Below are positions 43,363 through 53,765 of a DNA stretch of 64,000 nt, in pieces. The stretch comes from Paludibacteraceae bacterium. GTDB lineage: Bacteria > Bacteroidota > Bacteroidia > Bacteroidales > Paludibacteraceae. The DNA lies in assembly GCA_024693065.1 (NCBI GenBank), contig JAILLP010000036.1, positions 62,001 to 126,000 on the forward strand, read 5' to 3'. The notes under the pieces were generated by a model, which saw nothing but the letters and a program-made list of their open reading frames with translations, was not told the DNA's origin and searched no databases. A program made the position numbers and the translations under genes. Within the stretch, counting starts at the first letter, position 1; each line of letters begins with the position of its first letter.

Positions 43363-44346
43363 ATGAAACTCATCACTGAAATAACAATTAAACAAGAGGC
43401 GGACATCACCTACGAAAGCAGGGTCATGATGTTCGGCTCTTGCTTTTCTGAGAATATCGGAAACCGTCTGGAGCAGCTGAAGTTCAACGTGTCGAACAAC
43501 CCGCTCGGCATCCTCTTCAACCCCTGCTCCATCAAGGAGAGCATCAGGCGCATCGCAGAAAAGAGACGCTTCGTCTCCGACGACCTCTTCTGCCGAGACG
43601 GTGTCTGGAACTCTTTCCACCTACACAGCAAATTCGCCCAACTGAACGAAGAGGCTTTCCTGCAGAACGCCAACCGGCAAGTGGAAGCGGCTCATCTCTT
43701 CCTGCAGAATGCCACGCATATCTTCATCACCTTAGGCACGGCTTGGATCTATGAGCTGTCCAACACCCGCCAAATTGTTGCGAATTGCCACAAGGAACCG
43801 CAAGAAATGTTCATTCGCAGAAGAATTGGCATCGAAGAGTGCTCACAAGCCCTGCGTGACACGGTGGCGACCATCCACCAAGTCAACCCGAACGCTTCCG
43901 TCATCTTCACCGTCAGTCCGATCCGTCACTGGAAGGATGGGGCGCACGACAACCAGATCAGCAAATCCACCCTACTCCTCGCTGCGGAAAAAAACCGCGA
44001 GGAAGAGCCTTCCGTCCACTACTTCCCTGCCTATGAGATTATGATGGACGAGCTACGTGACTACCGTTTCTATGCGGAAGATATGATCCACCCGAATGAT
44101 TTGGCCATCCAATACATCTGGGAGAAATTCACAAGCTATGGTTTCTCAGAGGAGACCCTCAACACCCTATCCCGCATCGAAAAAATCATCGCGGCGGTAC
44201 ACCACCGGCCATTCAACCCGCAAAGCGAAGGTCACCGCAAATTCCAAGAGAGGATCCTTGCCGAAATGGAGGAGCTCCACCAAACGCATCCTTTCCTCAA
44301 CTTCCAGAAGGAGAAAGATCAATTGATGCACCCTACCCCCGCTTGA
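43363..44346 (+). CDS. GSCFA-domain protein
   Basis: A 327-residue protein of the GSCFA family, named for its N-terminal motif, seen here as MFGSCFSENIG. The fold is thought to be related to SGNH/GDSL esterases: the FGSCFSEN block would hold the nucleophile Ser, and DMIHPNDLAIQYIWE near the C terminus supplies the Asp-x-x-His pair. VIFTVSPIRHW fits a third block. The substrate is unknown. No signal peptide is visible. It follows the OmpA-like lipoprotein gene by 6 bases, suggesting co-transcription. Confidence 0.87.
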   Translation: MKLITEITIKQEADITYESRVMMFGSCFSENIGNRLEQLKFNVSNNPLGILFNPCSIKESIRRIAEKRRFVSDDLFCRDGVWNSFHLHSKFAQLNEEAFLQNANRQVEAAHLFLQNATHIFITLGTAWIYELSNTRQIVANCHKEPQEMFIRRRIGIEECSQALRDTVATIHQVNPNASVIFTVSPIRHWKDGAHDNQISKSTLLLAAEKNREEEPSVHYFPAYEIMMDELRDYRFYAEDMIHPNDLAIQYIWEKFTSYGFSEETLNTLSRIEKIIAAVHHRPFNPQSEGHRKFQERILAEMEELHQTHPFLNFQKEKDQLMHPTPA

Positions 44347-44498
44347 CGACACGAAATTTGAGTCAACCGACATGAAATTCAATCGTCAAACGCTCTCACG
44401 CTTCGCCCCACAGGCTCCCAAATTTGTATTTTTACGCTAAAAGCATTCAATAATCTTCCAATCAGACTAAGAGGTGATGAAACATTCGGAGGAAAAAC

Positions 44499-44506
44499 TA
44501 CATTTG
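44499..44506 (+). promoter_or_regulatory. -7 box of the GH74-like gene
   Basis: TACATTTG, 29 bases before the ATG at 44536. No clear -33 box. Confidence 0.42.
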
Positions 44507-44535
44507 CAGGCACAAACCAACATCTATTGTCAATT

Positions 44536-47484
44536 ATGAACAGAAAATTACTCACACAATCAGCCATGCTCTGTCTGCTCTGCGCTTCGGCAGGGAACCT
44601 CAAGGCGGAGACTCTCTACGATTTCGAAGACGGTTCCATTCCTACAGGAGGATGGGGAACGGAGAAAGCAATCGTCGCGAACCCTCATAAGTGCGGTAAC
44701 ACCAGCGACCATAGTCTCCTGATGGAGATCACGAACTATGGTGGCGTATCCTTCCCTTGCGGTGCTGAGATCGGCTCACAACTGCTGGCGGTGGACGTGT
44801 TTTCCACGGTAGATTGCAACATCAAAGCCTACTCGAACAAGAATGACGATAACCTGTACCAAGCCACCAAGGGAGGCGTATGGAACACGCTCTATTTCGA
44901 CTTCACCAAGCATCAGGGAACGTCGGACGAGATACTCATAGCCCTCGGTGGAGAAAGCGGCACGATATACATCGATAACATCCGCTTCACTTCCGACCAA
45001 AGCGATGCTGTGCAGTGCTCCGAGAAGAAATTGGACGAGAAGTGCACCGTGACCATCCCTTACACCTACGGCACGCTCGCCATCGGTGGCGGTGGATTCG
45101 TATCGGGCATCATCGCTTCCGGCAAGTCCAAATACGCCCGCACAGACGTGGGTGGCGCCTACAAATGGAGAGCGGACAACTGCTCCTGGCAGCCTATCAC
45201 CAACTTCATCTCCGAAGAGGACAAGGGTCTGCTGAGCATCGAGGCCTTAGCCATCGACCCGCAGAACGAAAAGAACATCTACCTCTTGGGCGGTTGCCAA
45301 TACTTCAGCAACCAGAAGACTGCCATCATGTACTCCAAGGATGGCGGGGAGAGCTTCGAGACGGTGGACGTGACCTCCCTCATCTTCGCCCATGGCAACG
45401 GTCAGGGACGTAACTGCGGCGAACGCATCGCGGTGGACCCGAACAATAGCGACATCATATTCTGCGGCGGACGCGCCAACAACCCACTCATTAAGAGCGA
45501 AGATGGCGGCAAGACATGGAAAGCGGTCACTTCCCTCAATGATGTATACACCAAGAGCGTCAAATGGCCAAGCTGGGGCAGCAACAGCTACCCTACCACT
45601 CCTGACGAGAACGGTACCACCGCCATCGTGTTCGACGGCTCTTCCGTGAAGAACGGCAAGACGCAACGCATCTTCGTCGGCATATCACGCACTGGCGCAT
45701 CCAACCTGTACGTTTCGGAAGATGGTGGCACCTCATGGTCGGACATCGCCGCACTGCCTACGCAATACATCCCTTGCAGGATGAAGATGGACGGCAACGG
45801 TAAATTGCTCATCGCCTACTCCAACGCCTGCGTGTCTGGCACGGCGGGCGCAGTCTTCCGCTATGATCCACAGAGCAAAAAAGCGGAGGATATCTCCCCA
45901 AGCAAGAACTACGGATTAGGCGACGTGGCAGTCTCCCCTTCCGACCCTAACAAGCTTGTCGTATCCACCAACAACACCTGGATTCCTCAACAATGGGACA
46001 ACGGTGCCAGCGCCAACGGAGACATCTACTGGACCTCCACCGACGGCGGAAAGACATGGCGCAGCCTGCAGAACAACATGAAACTCACCAGCAACAATGT
46101 GACATGGATCCCTGGCTACGCTATCCACTGGAGCGGAAGCTTATGCTTCGACCCGCAAGACGATAACATCATCTCCACCACCTCCGGCAACGGTATCTTC
46201 ACCTGCGAGCACATCTGGTGCGAAGGCACACCTACCTTCCACTTCGACGTGAACGGACTGGAGGAGACAGTCGCACTGGACCTCGTCAGCGTACCAAACG
46301 GTGACCTGATGTCTGTGATCGGAGACTACACGGGCTTCATCCACGACGACATCCACCAGTTCGCCCCGATCCACGACCCGGCGCCCGGCACGACAGGCGG
46401 TATCAACTACTACAGCAAAGACCCTAAGGTGATGATGCGTGTGGCCAACGCTGGCTTCTTCTACACCACCAGCGGTCACAAGGGTTGGAAGGAGTGCGCC
46501 AAGACCGATTTCTCCTACCAGAACCCTTACTGCAACACCTGCGCGCCACAAGTCTCCAACGAGGGGAAATGCGCCATCACGAAACGTAACGGCTCCTACC
46601 GTTTCTTCATCATCCCTGGTCCGGGCACCAGCGGCATCTACTATTCGGACAACAATGGTTCCTCGTGGACCAAGATCAGCGGAACGGACGCCGCCACCCA
46701 CATCCAAGTGGATCCTGAGAACGACGCCTACGTCTACGCTGGCGGGAAGAACGCCTTCTACCGTAGTACAGACTACGGAGAGACCTTCACCAAGGAGAGC
46801 CTCAACAACAACGAATACGGCAGAATAGCCATCATACCAGGCAAAGAGGGGCAACTCTATGCGCCAGGCGGTAGCAACGGACTCTACTTCTCCAACGACT
46901 ACGGAGAGAGCTTCACCAAGGTAGCCAACGTCAACAGTTGCGAGGCGGTCGGCACCGGCTTAGGCAAAGGAAGCGATTACGCGCTCTACATCTGGGGCAA
47001 CGTCAACAACTGCGGTGTGGGTCTCTATCTGTCGGAAGACTACGGAAAGAGTTGGTTCCACATCAACGATGAGCAACACCAGTTCGGCGGACCAGGCAAC
47101 GGTCAGTTCGTGGTCGGAGACTGGAACACCTACGGCAGGTTCTACATGAGCACGGTAGGCTTAGGCATCGTCTATGGAGAAAGAACGGAGAACGCTACGC
47201 CAAGCCAATGGAACTGCTACGTGGACAATACGGACTGCATGGTGGACTACACCCTGGTGGAGGAGACGAAGCAATCCGACAACATCGCCTACCCTAATCC
47301 GTTCAATGTCACCGTCACCATCAAGGGTAATGGTCAGTACCATGTCACGAACGCCTTGGGACAAACAGTGGAACATGGCACATTGTCTGACGAGAAGGAG
47401 ATGGGTGCGGACTGGCTACCAGGCCTTTACATCATCCAGACAGACCATGGTTACAGCAAGGTGGTAAAGGGAAAGCAGGAGTGA
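44536..47484 (+). CDS. GH74-like xyloglucanase with T9SS sorting domain
   Basis: This 982-residue secreted protein has a signal peptide (to about LKA, residue 24), a carbohydrate-binding-like jelly-roll region (25-155), then two seven-bladed-propeller halves rich in sialidase/BNR Asp-box repeats (for example SKDGGESF, SEDGGKTW, SEDGGTSW, STDGGKTW, SNDYGESF). The segment YARTDVGGAYKW is the hallmark of GH74 endo-xyloglucanases. The C terminus, from AYPNPFNVTVTI to the end, is a T9SS type A sorting domain, so the enzyme is exported through the outer membrane and probably anchored. Activity on xyloglucan is inferred. No Sus-type genes adjoin it. ATG at 44536 replaces the TTG at 44527. Confidence 0.86.
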   Translation: MNRKLLTQSAMLCLLCASAGNLKAETLYDFEDGSIPTGGWGTEKAIVANPHKCGNTSDHSLLMEITNYGGVSFPCGAEIGSQLLAVDVFSTVDCNIKAYSNKNDDNLYQATKGGVWNTLYFDFTKHQGTSDEILIALGGESGTIYIDNIRFTSDQSDAVQCSEKKLDEKCTVTIPYTYGTLAIGGGGFVSGIIASGKSKYARTDVGGAYKWRADNCSWQPITNFISEEDKGLLSIEALAIDPQNEKNIYLLGGCQYFSNQKTAIMYSKDGGESFETVDVTSLIFAHGNGQGRNCGERIAVDPNNSDIIFCGGRANNPLIKSEDGGKTWKAVTSLNDVYTKSVKWPSWGSNSYPTTPDENGTTAIVFDGSSVKNGKTQRIFVGISRTGASNLYVSEDGGTSWSDIAALPTQYIPCRMKMDGNGKLLIAYSNACVSGTAGAVFRYDPQSKKAEDISPSKNYGLGDVAVSPSDPNKLVVSTNNTWIPQQWDNGASANGDIYWTSTDGGKTWRSLQNNMKLTSNNVTWIPGYAIHWSGSLCFDPQDDNIISTTSGNGIFTCEHIWCEGTPTFHFDVNGLEETVALDLVSVPNGDLMSVIGDYTGFIHDDIHQFAPIHDPAPGTTGGINYYSKDPKVMMRVANAGFFYTTSGHKGWKECAKTDFSYQNPYCNTCAPQVSNEGKCAITKRNGSYRFFIIPGPGTSGIYYSDNNGSSWTKISGTDAATHIQVDPENDAYVYAGGKNAFYRSTDYGETFTKESLNNNEYGRIAIIPGKEGQLYAPGGSNGLYFSNDYGESFTKVANVNSCEAVGTGLGKGSDYALYIWGNVNNCGVGLYLSEDYGKSWFHINDEQHQFGGPGNGQFVVGDWNTYGRFYMSTVGLGIVYGERTENATPSQWNCYVDNTDCMVDYTLVEETKQSDNIAYPNPFNVTVTIKGNGQYHVTNALGQTVEHGTLSDEKEMGADWLPGLYIIQTDHGYSKVVKGKQE

Positions 47485-47586
47485 CACATACCCCTTCGTT
47501 CGGACAAAGAGAGGACAAAATGACAGAAGCGCATAACTCATTGTAGACAATTTGTCAGAATATAATGATTGGCAAACTATTTGATG

Positions 47587-47594
47587 TATATTTG
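47587..47594 (+). promoter_or_regulatory. -7 box of clpB
   Basis: TATATTTG, 26 bases before the ATG at 47621. TTG at 47569-47571 is 15 bases upstream, shorter than usual. No heat-shock operator is obvious. Confidence 0.45.
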
Positions 47595-47620
47595 ATGTGA
47601 ACATTAAAAACAACAGAGTT

Positions 47621-50215
47621 ATGAACTTTAAGAATTATACGATCAAAAGTCAGGAGGCGATACAAGAGGCTGTGAACTACGCCAACAAGCGTAACCAGCA
47701 GGTTATCGAGCCTGTCCACCTGCTGAAGGGTATCCTGAAAGTGGGCGAGAACGTCACGAAGTTCGTATTCAACAAACTGAACGTAAACACCGAACAACTC
47801 AATGAGGTCGTCATCAAGATGATCTTGCGTCTACCTAAGGTAACGGGGAGCAACGAAGACACCTATTTGAGCAACAGTGCGAACGCAGTGTTGAAGAAGG
47901 CGGAGGAGATGTCGAAGGAAGAGGGTGACCAGTTTGTCTCCCTGGAATATATCTTGCTTGCACTGATCGCGGTGGATAGTCCTACGGCAGCCTTGCTGAA
48001 GGACGCGGGCTTGAACTACCAAGCCATGAAGGATGCCATCGCCGAACTGAGACAAGGGAAGAAGGTGACGGACGAGTCTGCCGAGCAGACCTACGACGCT
48101 CTCAACAACTATGCGATCAACCTCAACGAGCGGGCGCAAGCCGGTAAGCTGGACCCTGTCATCGGAAGGGATGATGAGATCCGTAGGGTGCTACAAATCC
48201 TTAGCCGTAGGACAAAGAACAACCCTATCCTCATCGGTGAGCCTGGTACGGGTAAGACCGCCATCGCGGAGGGCTTGGCGCAACGAATCATGCGTGGCGA
48301 CGTGCCAGAGAACCTGAAGACCAAGAAGATCTACTCCTTGGACATGGGTGCCGTCATCGCAGGTGCGAAGTACAAAGGAGAATTCGAGGAGCGACTCAAA
48401 TCGGTCATCAACGAGGTGATCAAATCGGACGGAGAGATCATCCTCTTCATCGATGAGATCCACACCTTGGTAGGCGCAGGCAAGAGCGACGGCGCCATGG
48501 ATGCCGCCAACATCCTGAAACCAGCCCTCGCCAGAGGTGAGCTGAGAGCCATCGGTGCGACTACCCTCGACGAGTACCAGAAATATTTCGAGAAGGATAA
48601 AGCCTTGGAGCGTAGGTTCCAAATCGTCATGGTCAACGAGCCGGACGAGGCGACCACCATCTCCATCCTGCGTGGATTGAAGGAGCGTTACGAGAACCAC
48701 CACAAGGTGCGTATCAAGGATAACGCTATCATCGCGGCCACAAGGCTTTCCAACCGATACATCACGGACCGTTTCTTGCCAGACAAGGCCATCGACCTGA
48801 TCGATGAGGCGGCCGCTAAGCTAAGGCTGGAGATAGACTCCGTACCGGAGGAGTTGGATAACAAGGCACGTGAGATCAAGCAATTGGAGATCGAGCGTGA
48901 GGCCATCAAGCGGGAAGACGACAAGACTAAACTCAATAAGTTGGAGAAGGAGATCGCCAACCTGAAGGAGCAGATGCAGGACATCGGCGCCAAATGGACG
49001 GCTGAGAAAGAGCAGATCAACATCATCCAACAGAGCAAAATAGAGATCGAGCAACTGCGCTTCGAGGCTGAGAAGGCGGAGCGTGAAGGCAACTACGGAC
49101 GTGTGGCGGAGATCCGCTACGGAAAGGTGAAAGAGGCGGAGAACCGTATCGCCGAGGCACAGAAGAAGCTGGCCGACATCCAATGCGCCGATCCGCTCGT
49201 CAAGGAGGAGGTGGACGAGGAAGATATCGCCGAGGTAGTCTCCAAATGGACGGGCATCCCTGTCACCAAGATGATGCAGACCGAAAAGGATAAGTTGATG
49301 AACCTCGAGGAGGAACTCCACAAACGTATCGTCGGTCAGGACGAGGCCATCAGAGCGGTCTCCGATGCCGTGAGACGAAGCAGGGCGGGTCTGCAAGACC
49401 CTAAGAAGCCTATCGGCTCATTCATCTTCCTGGGCACGACAGGTGTGGGTAAGACCGAGCTGGCGAAGGCTTTGGCGGAACTGCTGTTCGACGACGAGAA
49501 TATGATGACCCGTATAGACATGTCCGAGTACCAAGAGAAGATATCCTCCACCCGACTCATCGGTTCACCTCCGGGATACGTCGGCTACGAGGAGGGTGGA
49601 CAACTGACCGAGGCCATCCGTCGTAAACCATACTCGGTGGTCTTGTTCGATGAGATCGAGAAGGCGCACCCGGATGTCTTCAACACACTGCTTCAGGTGC
49701 TGGACGACGGACGATTGACCGACAACAAAGGCAGGGTCGTCAACTTCAAGAACACGATCATCATCATGACCTCCAACCTCGGTTCTTCCCTCATCGCGGA
49801 GAAGTTCGAGAACATCACGGACGAGAACCGTGAGAAAACATTGGCGGAGGCGAAAGAAGACGTGTTGGGTCTGTTGAAGGAGACCATCCGTCCTGAGTTC
49901 CTGAACCGTATCGACGAGATCATCATGTTCTCCCCTCTTTCGAAGGATGACACCAAGGCGATTGTCGACATGCAGATCGCCAGTCTCCATAAGATGTTGA
50001 AGGAGAGCGATGTGGAGCTGAACGTGACGGAAGACGCGAGGGCATTGATCGCCCAAGAGGGTTACGACCCTCAGTTCGGCGCAAGGCCTATCAAGAGGAC
50101 CATTCAAAGGTTGTTGTTGAATGAGCTCTCCAAGGCGCTCATCTCCCAATCGGTGAACCGTGACAAACCGATCGTGGTGGACAGGGACGGAGACAAGCTG
50201 AAGTTCACCAACTAA
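47621..50215 (+). CDS. clpB: ATP-dependent disaggregase ClpB
   Basis: ClpB is a hexameric AAA+ chaperone that pulls proteins out of aggregates together with DnaK. The 864-residue protein has the N domain (1-145), AAA-1 with GEPGTGKT (Lys212), the long ClpB-specific coiled-coil M domain (about 390-520), and AAA-2 with GTTGVGKTE (Lys611). The pore loops [11 protein letters not shown] and GYVGYEEGG are present. No ClpP-binding loop is present. An in-frame GTG at 47597 is less likely than the ATG at 47621. A strong terminator follows and marks the left border of the AT-rich island. Confidence 0.97.
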   Translation: MNFKNYTIKSQEAIQEAVNYANKRNQQVIEPVHLLKGILKVGENVTKFVFNKLNVNTEQLNEVVIKMILRLPKVTGSNEDTYLSNSANAVLKKAEEMSKEEGDQFVSLEYILLALIAVDSPTAALLKDAGLNYQAMKDAIAELRQGKKVTDESAEQTYDALNNYAINLNERAQAGKLDPVIGRDDEIRRVLQILSRRTKNNPILIGEPGTGKTAIAEGLAQRIMRGDVPENLKTKKIYSLDMGAVIAGAKYKGEFEERLKSVINEVIKSDGEIILFIDEIHTLVGAGKSDGAMDAANILKPALARGELRAIGATTLDEYQKYFEKDKALERRFQIVMVNEPDEATTISILRGLKERYENHHKVRIKDNAIIAATRLSNRYITDRFLPDKAIDLIDEAAAKLRLEIDSVPEELDNKAREIKQLEIEREAIKREDDKTKLNKLEKEIANLKEQMQDIGAKWTAEKEQINIIQQSKIEIEQLRFEAEKAEREGNYGRVAEIRYGKVKEAENRIAEAQKKLADIQCADPLVKEEVDEEDIAEVVSKWTGIPVTKMMQTEKDKLMNLEEELHKRIVGQDEAIRAVSDAVRRSRAGLQDPKKPIGSFIFLGTTGVGKTELAKALAELLFDDENMMTRIDMSEYQEKISSTRLIGSPPGYVGYEEGGQLTEAIRRKPYSVVLFDEIEKAHPDVFNTLLQVLDDGRLTDNKGRVVNFKNTIIIMTSNLGSSLIAEKFENITDENREKTLAEAKEDVLGLLKETIRPEFLNRIDEIIMFSPLSKDDTKAIVDMQIASLHKMLKESDVELNVTEDARALIAQEGYDPQFGARPIKRTIQRLLLNELSKALISQSVNRDKPIVVDRDGDKLKFTN

Positions 50216-50280
50216 CCTGCGGGCAAAGCTTCTAACCGCAAGAGTTTATGATTCAATAAGCGATATGCTTACCCGATATG

Positions 50281-50327
50281 AGGGTGCAAGCATAGTTCAT
50301 ACAGAACGTGCCTGCACCCTTTTTTTG
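50281..50327 (+). terminator. clpB terminator
   Basis: AGGGTGCA (50281-50288) pairs perfectly with TGCACCCT (50313-50320) and is followed by seven T. Confidence 0.85.
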
Positions 50328-50402
50328 AATATAATCAATCAACACTTGAAATTCTCTCTCTTTAAAGAAAAAAGGCATAAACAGAAATATTAATAAAAAA
50401 AA

Positions 50403-53400
50403 ATGAAAGATATATTGCGTAATTTTTTAGAAATCAACGATCAATCTTCTGGATTAATGTTATTGCCATTAACAACTGGTTCTGGCAAGACTCACCATGT
50501 CCTTGAATATATTGCCGATTTGCTTTTACGCAACCGAGAACAGAAGGTGTTTTTCATTACAACTCAAAAGAAGAATCTTCCCGTTGATAAATTGCGAAGA
50601 ATGTACAAAGGTGATGATTTTGACGAAAGAGTTTTAAGGATTCAGTCAGTAATGGATTGTATAAAAGAAAACCTGACTGACAATTTGGTTAAAGAGATTA
50701 AATTGGAACAACAAACTCTTGCTAGTTCCTCTAAACTCAATATGTTAGTTGCTGTTCGCAAGGAAATACTACGTATTGGTGATGAAAACATAGAAACTGG
50801 TCGTGTCGCAGAACGCGAATTCCGTAATGAGTTGTTATATTTTTTAACAAAAGAATGCAAGAAAGATGAACTACTAGAAAAAATAAAAAAAGATAAAGCG
50901 TGGCATTGGGTTGGCAAATTATATCCGATGGTTTACACATCAGAGCGGCAAGTATATTTTATGAGTATGGACAAATTCATGCTGCCATATAATACTCTTG
51001 TAGACCCCACAGAAAAACTTATCGATAGCAAGTGGTTTAAAGGTGCATATGTTTTCATCGACGAATTCGATGCAACAAAAGAAACTATTCTCAACAGAAT
51101 CATCGGTGATAAAAACAACAAAATCAATCTGATAAGTTTAGCGAAAAAAATCACACAAGGATTAAATTATACCGATTTTCCAACTATCTATACAGGGACA
51201 CCATACAATACAAATACAATTGATAATAATTTGAAAAATTTCAATCAATTAAGCGAAGACTATTGTTTAAAATACGTGTTCAAGACATCAAATGAAATTA
51301 AATCTACAGATAGTTTTTTATTTCATGATAATGGATATTGGGGACTAACTACAGAAAAGAATCTAATAGTGGAAACTGACCCCAAGAAAAAACAGAACAT
51401 TATTAATGATAAATCAGAAGATAACAACAATAAAACATATACACTTTATGAACTTTTGTCTAAAATACAAAGTAAACTGACGTATTTCCAGAATGGAGTT
51501 TCATATATCGCCAAAGACTATATTAGCAAAAAAGGTGTGAACCTTAAAACCGCCGTTGATTCTTTTCTGAACTTATTTCTTGACAATCCATATAGCGACT
51601 ACATTTCTACTCAGGTGATGTCGATTTTACGGGCAGAGAATGATAAGAAAAGTGAGATTTCTAAAATGGATAAATTCGATACATCATTCTATAAAAATGG
51701 ATTTCGCTATACACGACTGGAGAATGACGAATTTAGCAATGCGGAACAATCAGAAGTAACTTTATACTCCTATAATGAAACACCTGAATCTGTGATGGAG
51801 AAAATGGCTAAAGTTGCAAAGATTGTTGGTATATCGGCGACGGCCACACTTAAAACCGTTTTAGGAAACTACGATATTGATTATTTGCAACGCAAGTTGC
51901 TTGATAAATACTATGTCTTGTCGGAAAGAGAACAAAAGCAATTGAAAGATTTCCTTGACAAATCAAGGAAGGATTATCATAAAACTAATATCAATGTTAA
52001 AATCAATAAAATTTCAGAAAAAGAATATGCCGATGATGCATGGTTGGACATTGTTCCAGAAACAGATGCACAAGAAATAACAGAAGCATTAAATAACAGT
52101 TATGGCACTGACAATTATAAAAAATATAGATTTTACAAAATATCGTGGGCATTCAAACAATTCTATTCGCACGATGATATTAAGTCTTTCTTGTGTTTTA
52201 TGAATTTACACCCCAAAAAAGGAAATGATTTGGATAGTGAAATATTATCATTAATTTTTGATAGAATAACAGGAGAAAAAGGTGGAGCTAAGAATTTTGT
52301 AGAATATTTAAATAATGAAGGAGATGGTTATGACAATAATCTAAAGAGAATAACAGATCGATTAAGCCAAGGAGAAAAATTATTTGTGATATCTGTTTAC
52401 AAAACCTTAGGTACTGGACAGAACCCGCAATATATAATCCCCAAAGATATCGAAGTGGAGAAAATAAATGACCTATACGAGGATAATAAGAAAGATTTTG
52501 ATGCAATCTATTTGGACAAACCTACACATATAATCAGCAATTTATATGATACTTCACAGTTGAAATGGAATGATAATGATTTCTTGAAGTTTGTTTTTGA
52601 AATGGAGTATTTGTGTCAGAACGGAGATATAAGTGAGACTCAAAAAAGAGAACTGATAAATATTGGCTCTAGAAAGTTGTGTGGCATACCATGCACAAGA
52701 AAAAAAGAAATGAACTTTGAAAGTATGCAACCATACAAAGGATTAGCAACACAAGTGATAAATCAAGGTTGTGGGCGTATTTGTCGTACCAATAAGAAGA
52801 ACAAGAACATATACATTTTTGCAGACAAAGATATTTCAAATGTAATTGATCCTTTGGTAAGAACGGCAATTCCGTTGAGTCCTGAATTTGAAAAACTACT
52901 TTATGAATTAGAGAAAAGTGGCATTCAGCCTTCCGCACCAACATTATATGAAGATAAGGCTAAAAAAATCGAAACAGACACATCACGAACAATTAGTAAT
53001 TATTTAAGTTGGGAAGATAAGTGGACAGCTAACAAAATAGATGATTGGAAACAAATGCGATCGTACGTATTAAAATTACCAGCTCCAAACGAGCAAGAAT
53101 TCAAAACTTTTCCACTTTATGACAGGTATATTGAATTGCCAGAAGAACAATCTGCATATTGGTATGACCAGTCAGAGGACTACTGGAAAATTAATGCAAT
53201 TAGTTTTAAAAAGAAATTATCTCAAGAAGTATCCGAAGATGATTGCCAGTTGAAAACGCTAATGAAAATTCCAGGTATCAAAGAAATGTTTGTGAGGAAA
53301 GGCTATGCTACATCATGGAAACCAAGCAAATATTTGATGTCACCATCTTTATATAGTCGAATATATAAGGGAGCATTGGGCGAAGTTGTAGGAAAACAAA

Positions 53401-53765
53401 TCTTTAAAGACACAATAGGTGTTGAATTGGTTGACATAGAAGATAGTTCGGTCTATGAATTCTTTGATTATCAAGTACCAAGTAAAAACATTTATGTGGA
53501 TTTTAAAAAATGGAAAGAAATTAATCTAGGCCTAGAGCAATCAGAAAAAATACGCTCAGAGATTTTTGCTAAAGCAAAAAAATGCGGAGCAGAAAAGGTG
53601 TTAATTGTTAATATTTATTCGACAACCGAACGCCAATGTAAACCACCATTACAAAGAGAAGAGTGTTCATTAATAGAAATACCACAACTCTATGTGGAAG
53701 ATGGAAAACAGGTTAAGCTTTCTATTGATTCAATAAATGTTATTAATAAGTACTTATGGAAATAA
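50403..53765 (+). CDS. DdmD-like helicase with C-terminal PD-(D/E)XK nuclease
   Basis: A 1120-residue cytoplasmic protein. The N-terminal half carries SF2-type helicase motifs: Walker A PLTTGSGKT (Lys29), Walker B VFIDEFD (220-223), motif III SATAT (478-482) and the arginine motif NQGCGRICR (787-795). Near the C terminus GALGE (Glu994), Asp1022 and Asp1033-Phe-Lys1035 fit a PD-(D/E)XK nuclease site. Length, domain order and the overlapping downstream gene match DdmD of the Vibrio cholerae DdmDE plasmid-elimination pair (about 1190 residues). DdmD identity is inference from architecture; another helicase-nuclease defence protein is possible. The gene is much richer in A+T than its neighbours. 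No clear TAnnTTTG box was found in the 75 bases upstream. Confidence 0.66.
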   Translation: MKDILRNFLEINDQSSGLMLLPLTTGSGKTHHVLEYIADLLLRNREQKVFFITTQKKNLPVDKLRRMYKGDDFDERVLRIQSVMDCIKENLTDNLVKEIKLEQQTLASSSKLNMLVAVRKEILRIGDENIETGRVAEREFRNELLYFLTKECKKDELLEKIKKDKAWHWVGKLYPMVYTSERQVYFMSMDKFMLPYNTLVDPTEKLIDSKWFKGAYVFIDEFDATKETILNRIIGDKNNKINLISLAKKITQGLNYTDFPTIYTGTPYNTNTIDNNLKNFNQLSEDYCLKYVFKTSNEIKSTDSFLFHDNGYWGLTTEKNLIVETDPKKKQNIINDKSEDNNNKTYTLYELLSKIQSKLTYFQNGVSYIAKDYISKKGVNLKTAVDSFLNLFLDNPYSDYISTQVMSILRAENDKKSEISKMDKFDTSFYKNGFRYTRLENDEFSNAEQSEVTLYSYNETPESVMEKMAKVAKIVGISATATLKTVLGNYDIDYLQRKLLDKYYVLSEREQKQLKDFLDKSRKDYHKTNINVKINKISEKEYADDAWLDIVPETDAQEITEALNNSYGTDNYKKYRFYKISWAFKQFYSHDDIKSFLCFMNLHPKKGNDLDSEILSLIFDRITGEKGGAKNFVEYLNNEGDGYDNNLKRITDRLSQGEKLFVISVYKTLGTGQNPQYIIPKDIEVEKINDLYEDNKKDFDAIYLDKPTHIISNLYDTSQLKWNDNDFLKFVFEMEYLCQNGDISETQKRELINIGSRKLCGIPCTRKKEMNFESMQPYKGLATQVINQGCGRICRTNKKNKNIYIFADKDISNVIDPLVRTAIPLSPEFEKLLYELEKSGIQPSAPTLYEDKAKKIETDTSRTISNYLSWEDKWTANKIDDWKQMRSYVLKLPAPNEQEFKTFPLYDRYIELPEEQSAYWYDQSEDYWKINAISFKKKLSQEVSEDDCQLKTLMKIPGIKEMFVRKGYATSWKPSKYLMSPSLYSRIYKGALGEVVGKQIFKDTIGVELVDIEDSSVYEFFDYQVPSKNIYVDFKKWKEINLGLEQSEKIRSEIFAKAKKCGAEKVLIVNIYSTTERQCKPPLQREECSLIEIPQLYVEDGKQVKLSIDSINVINKYLWK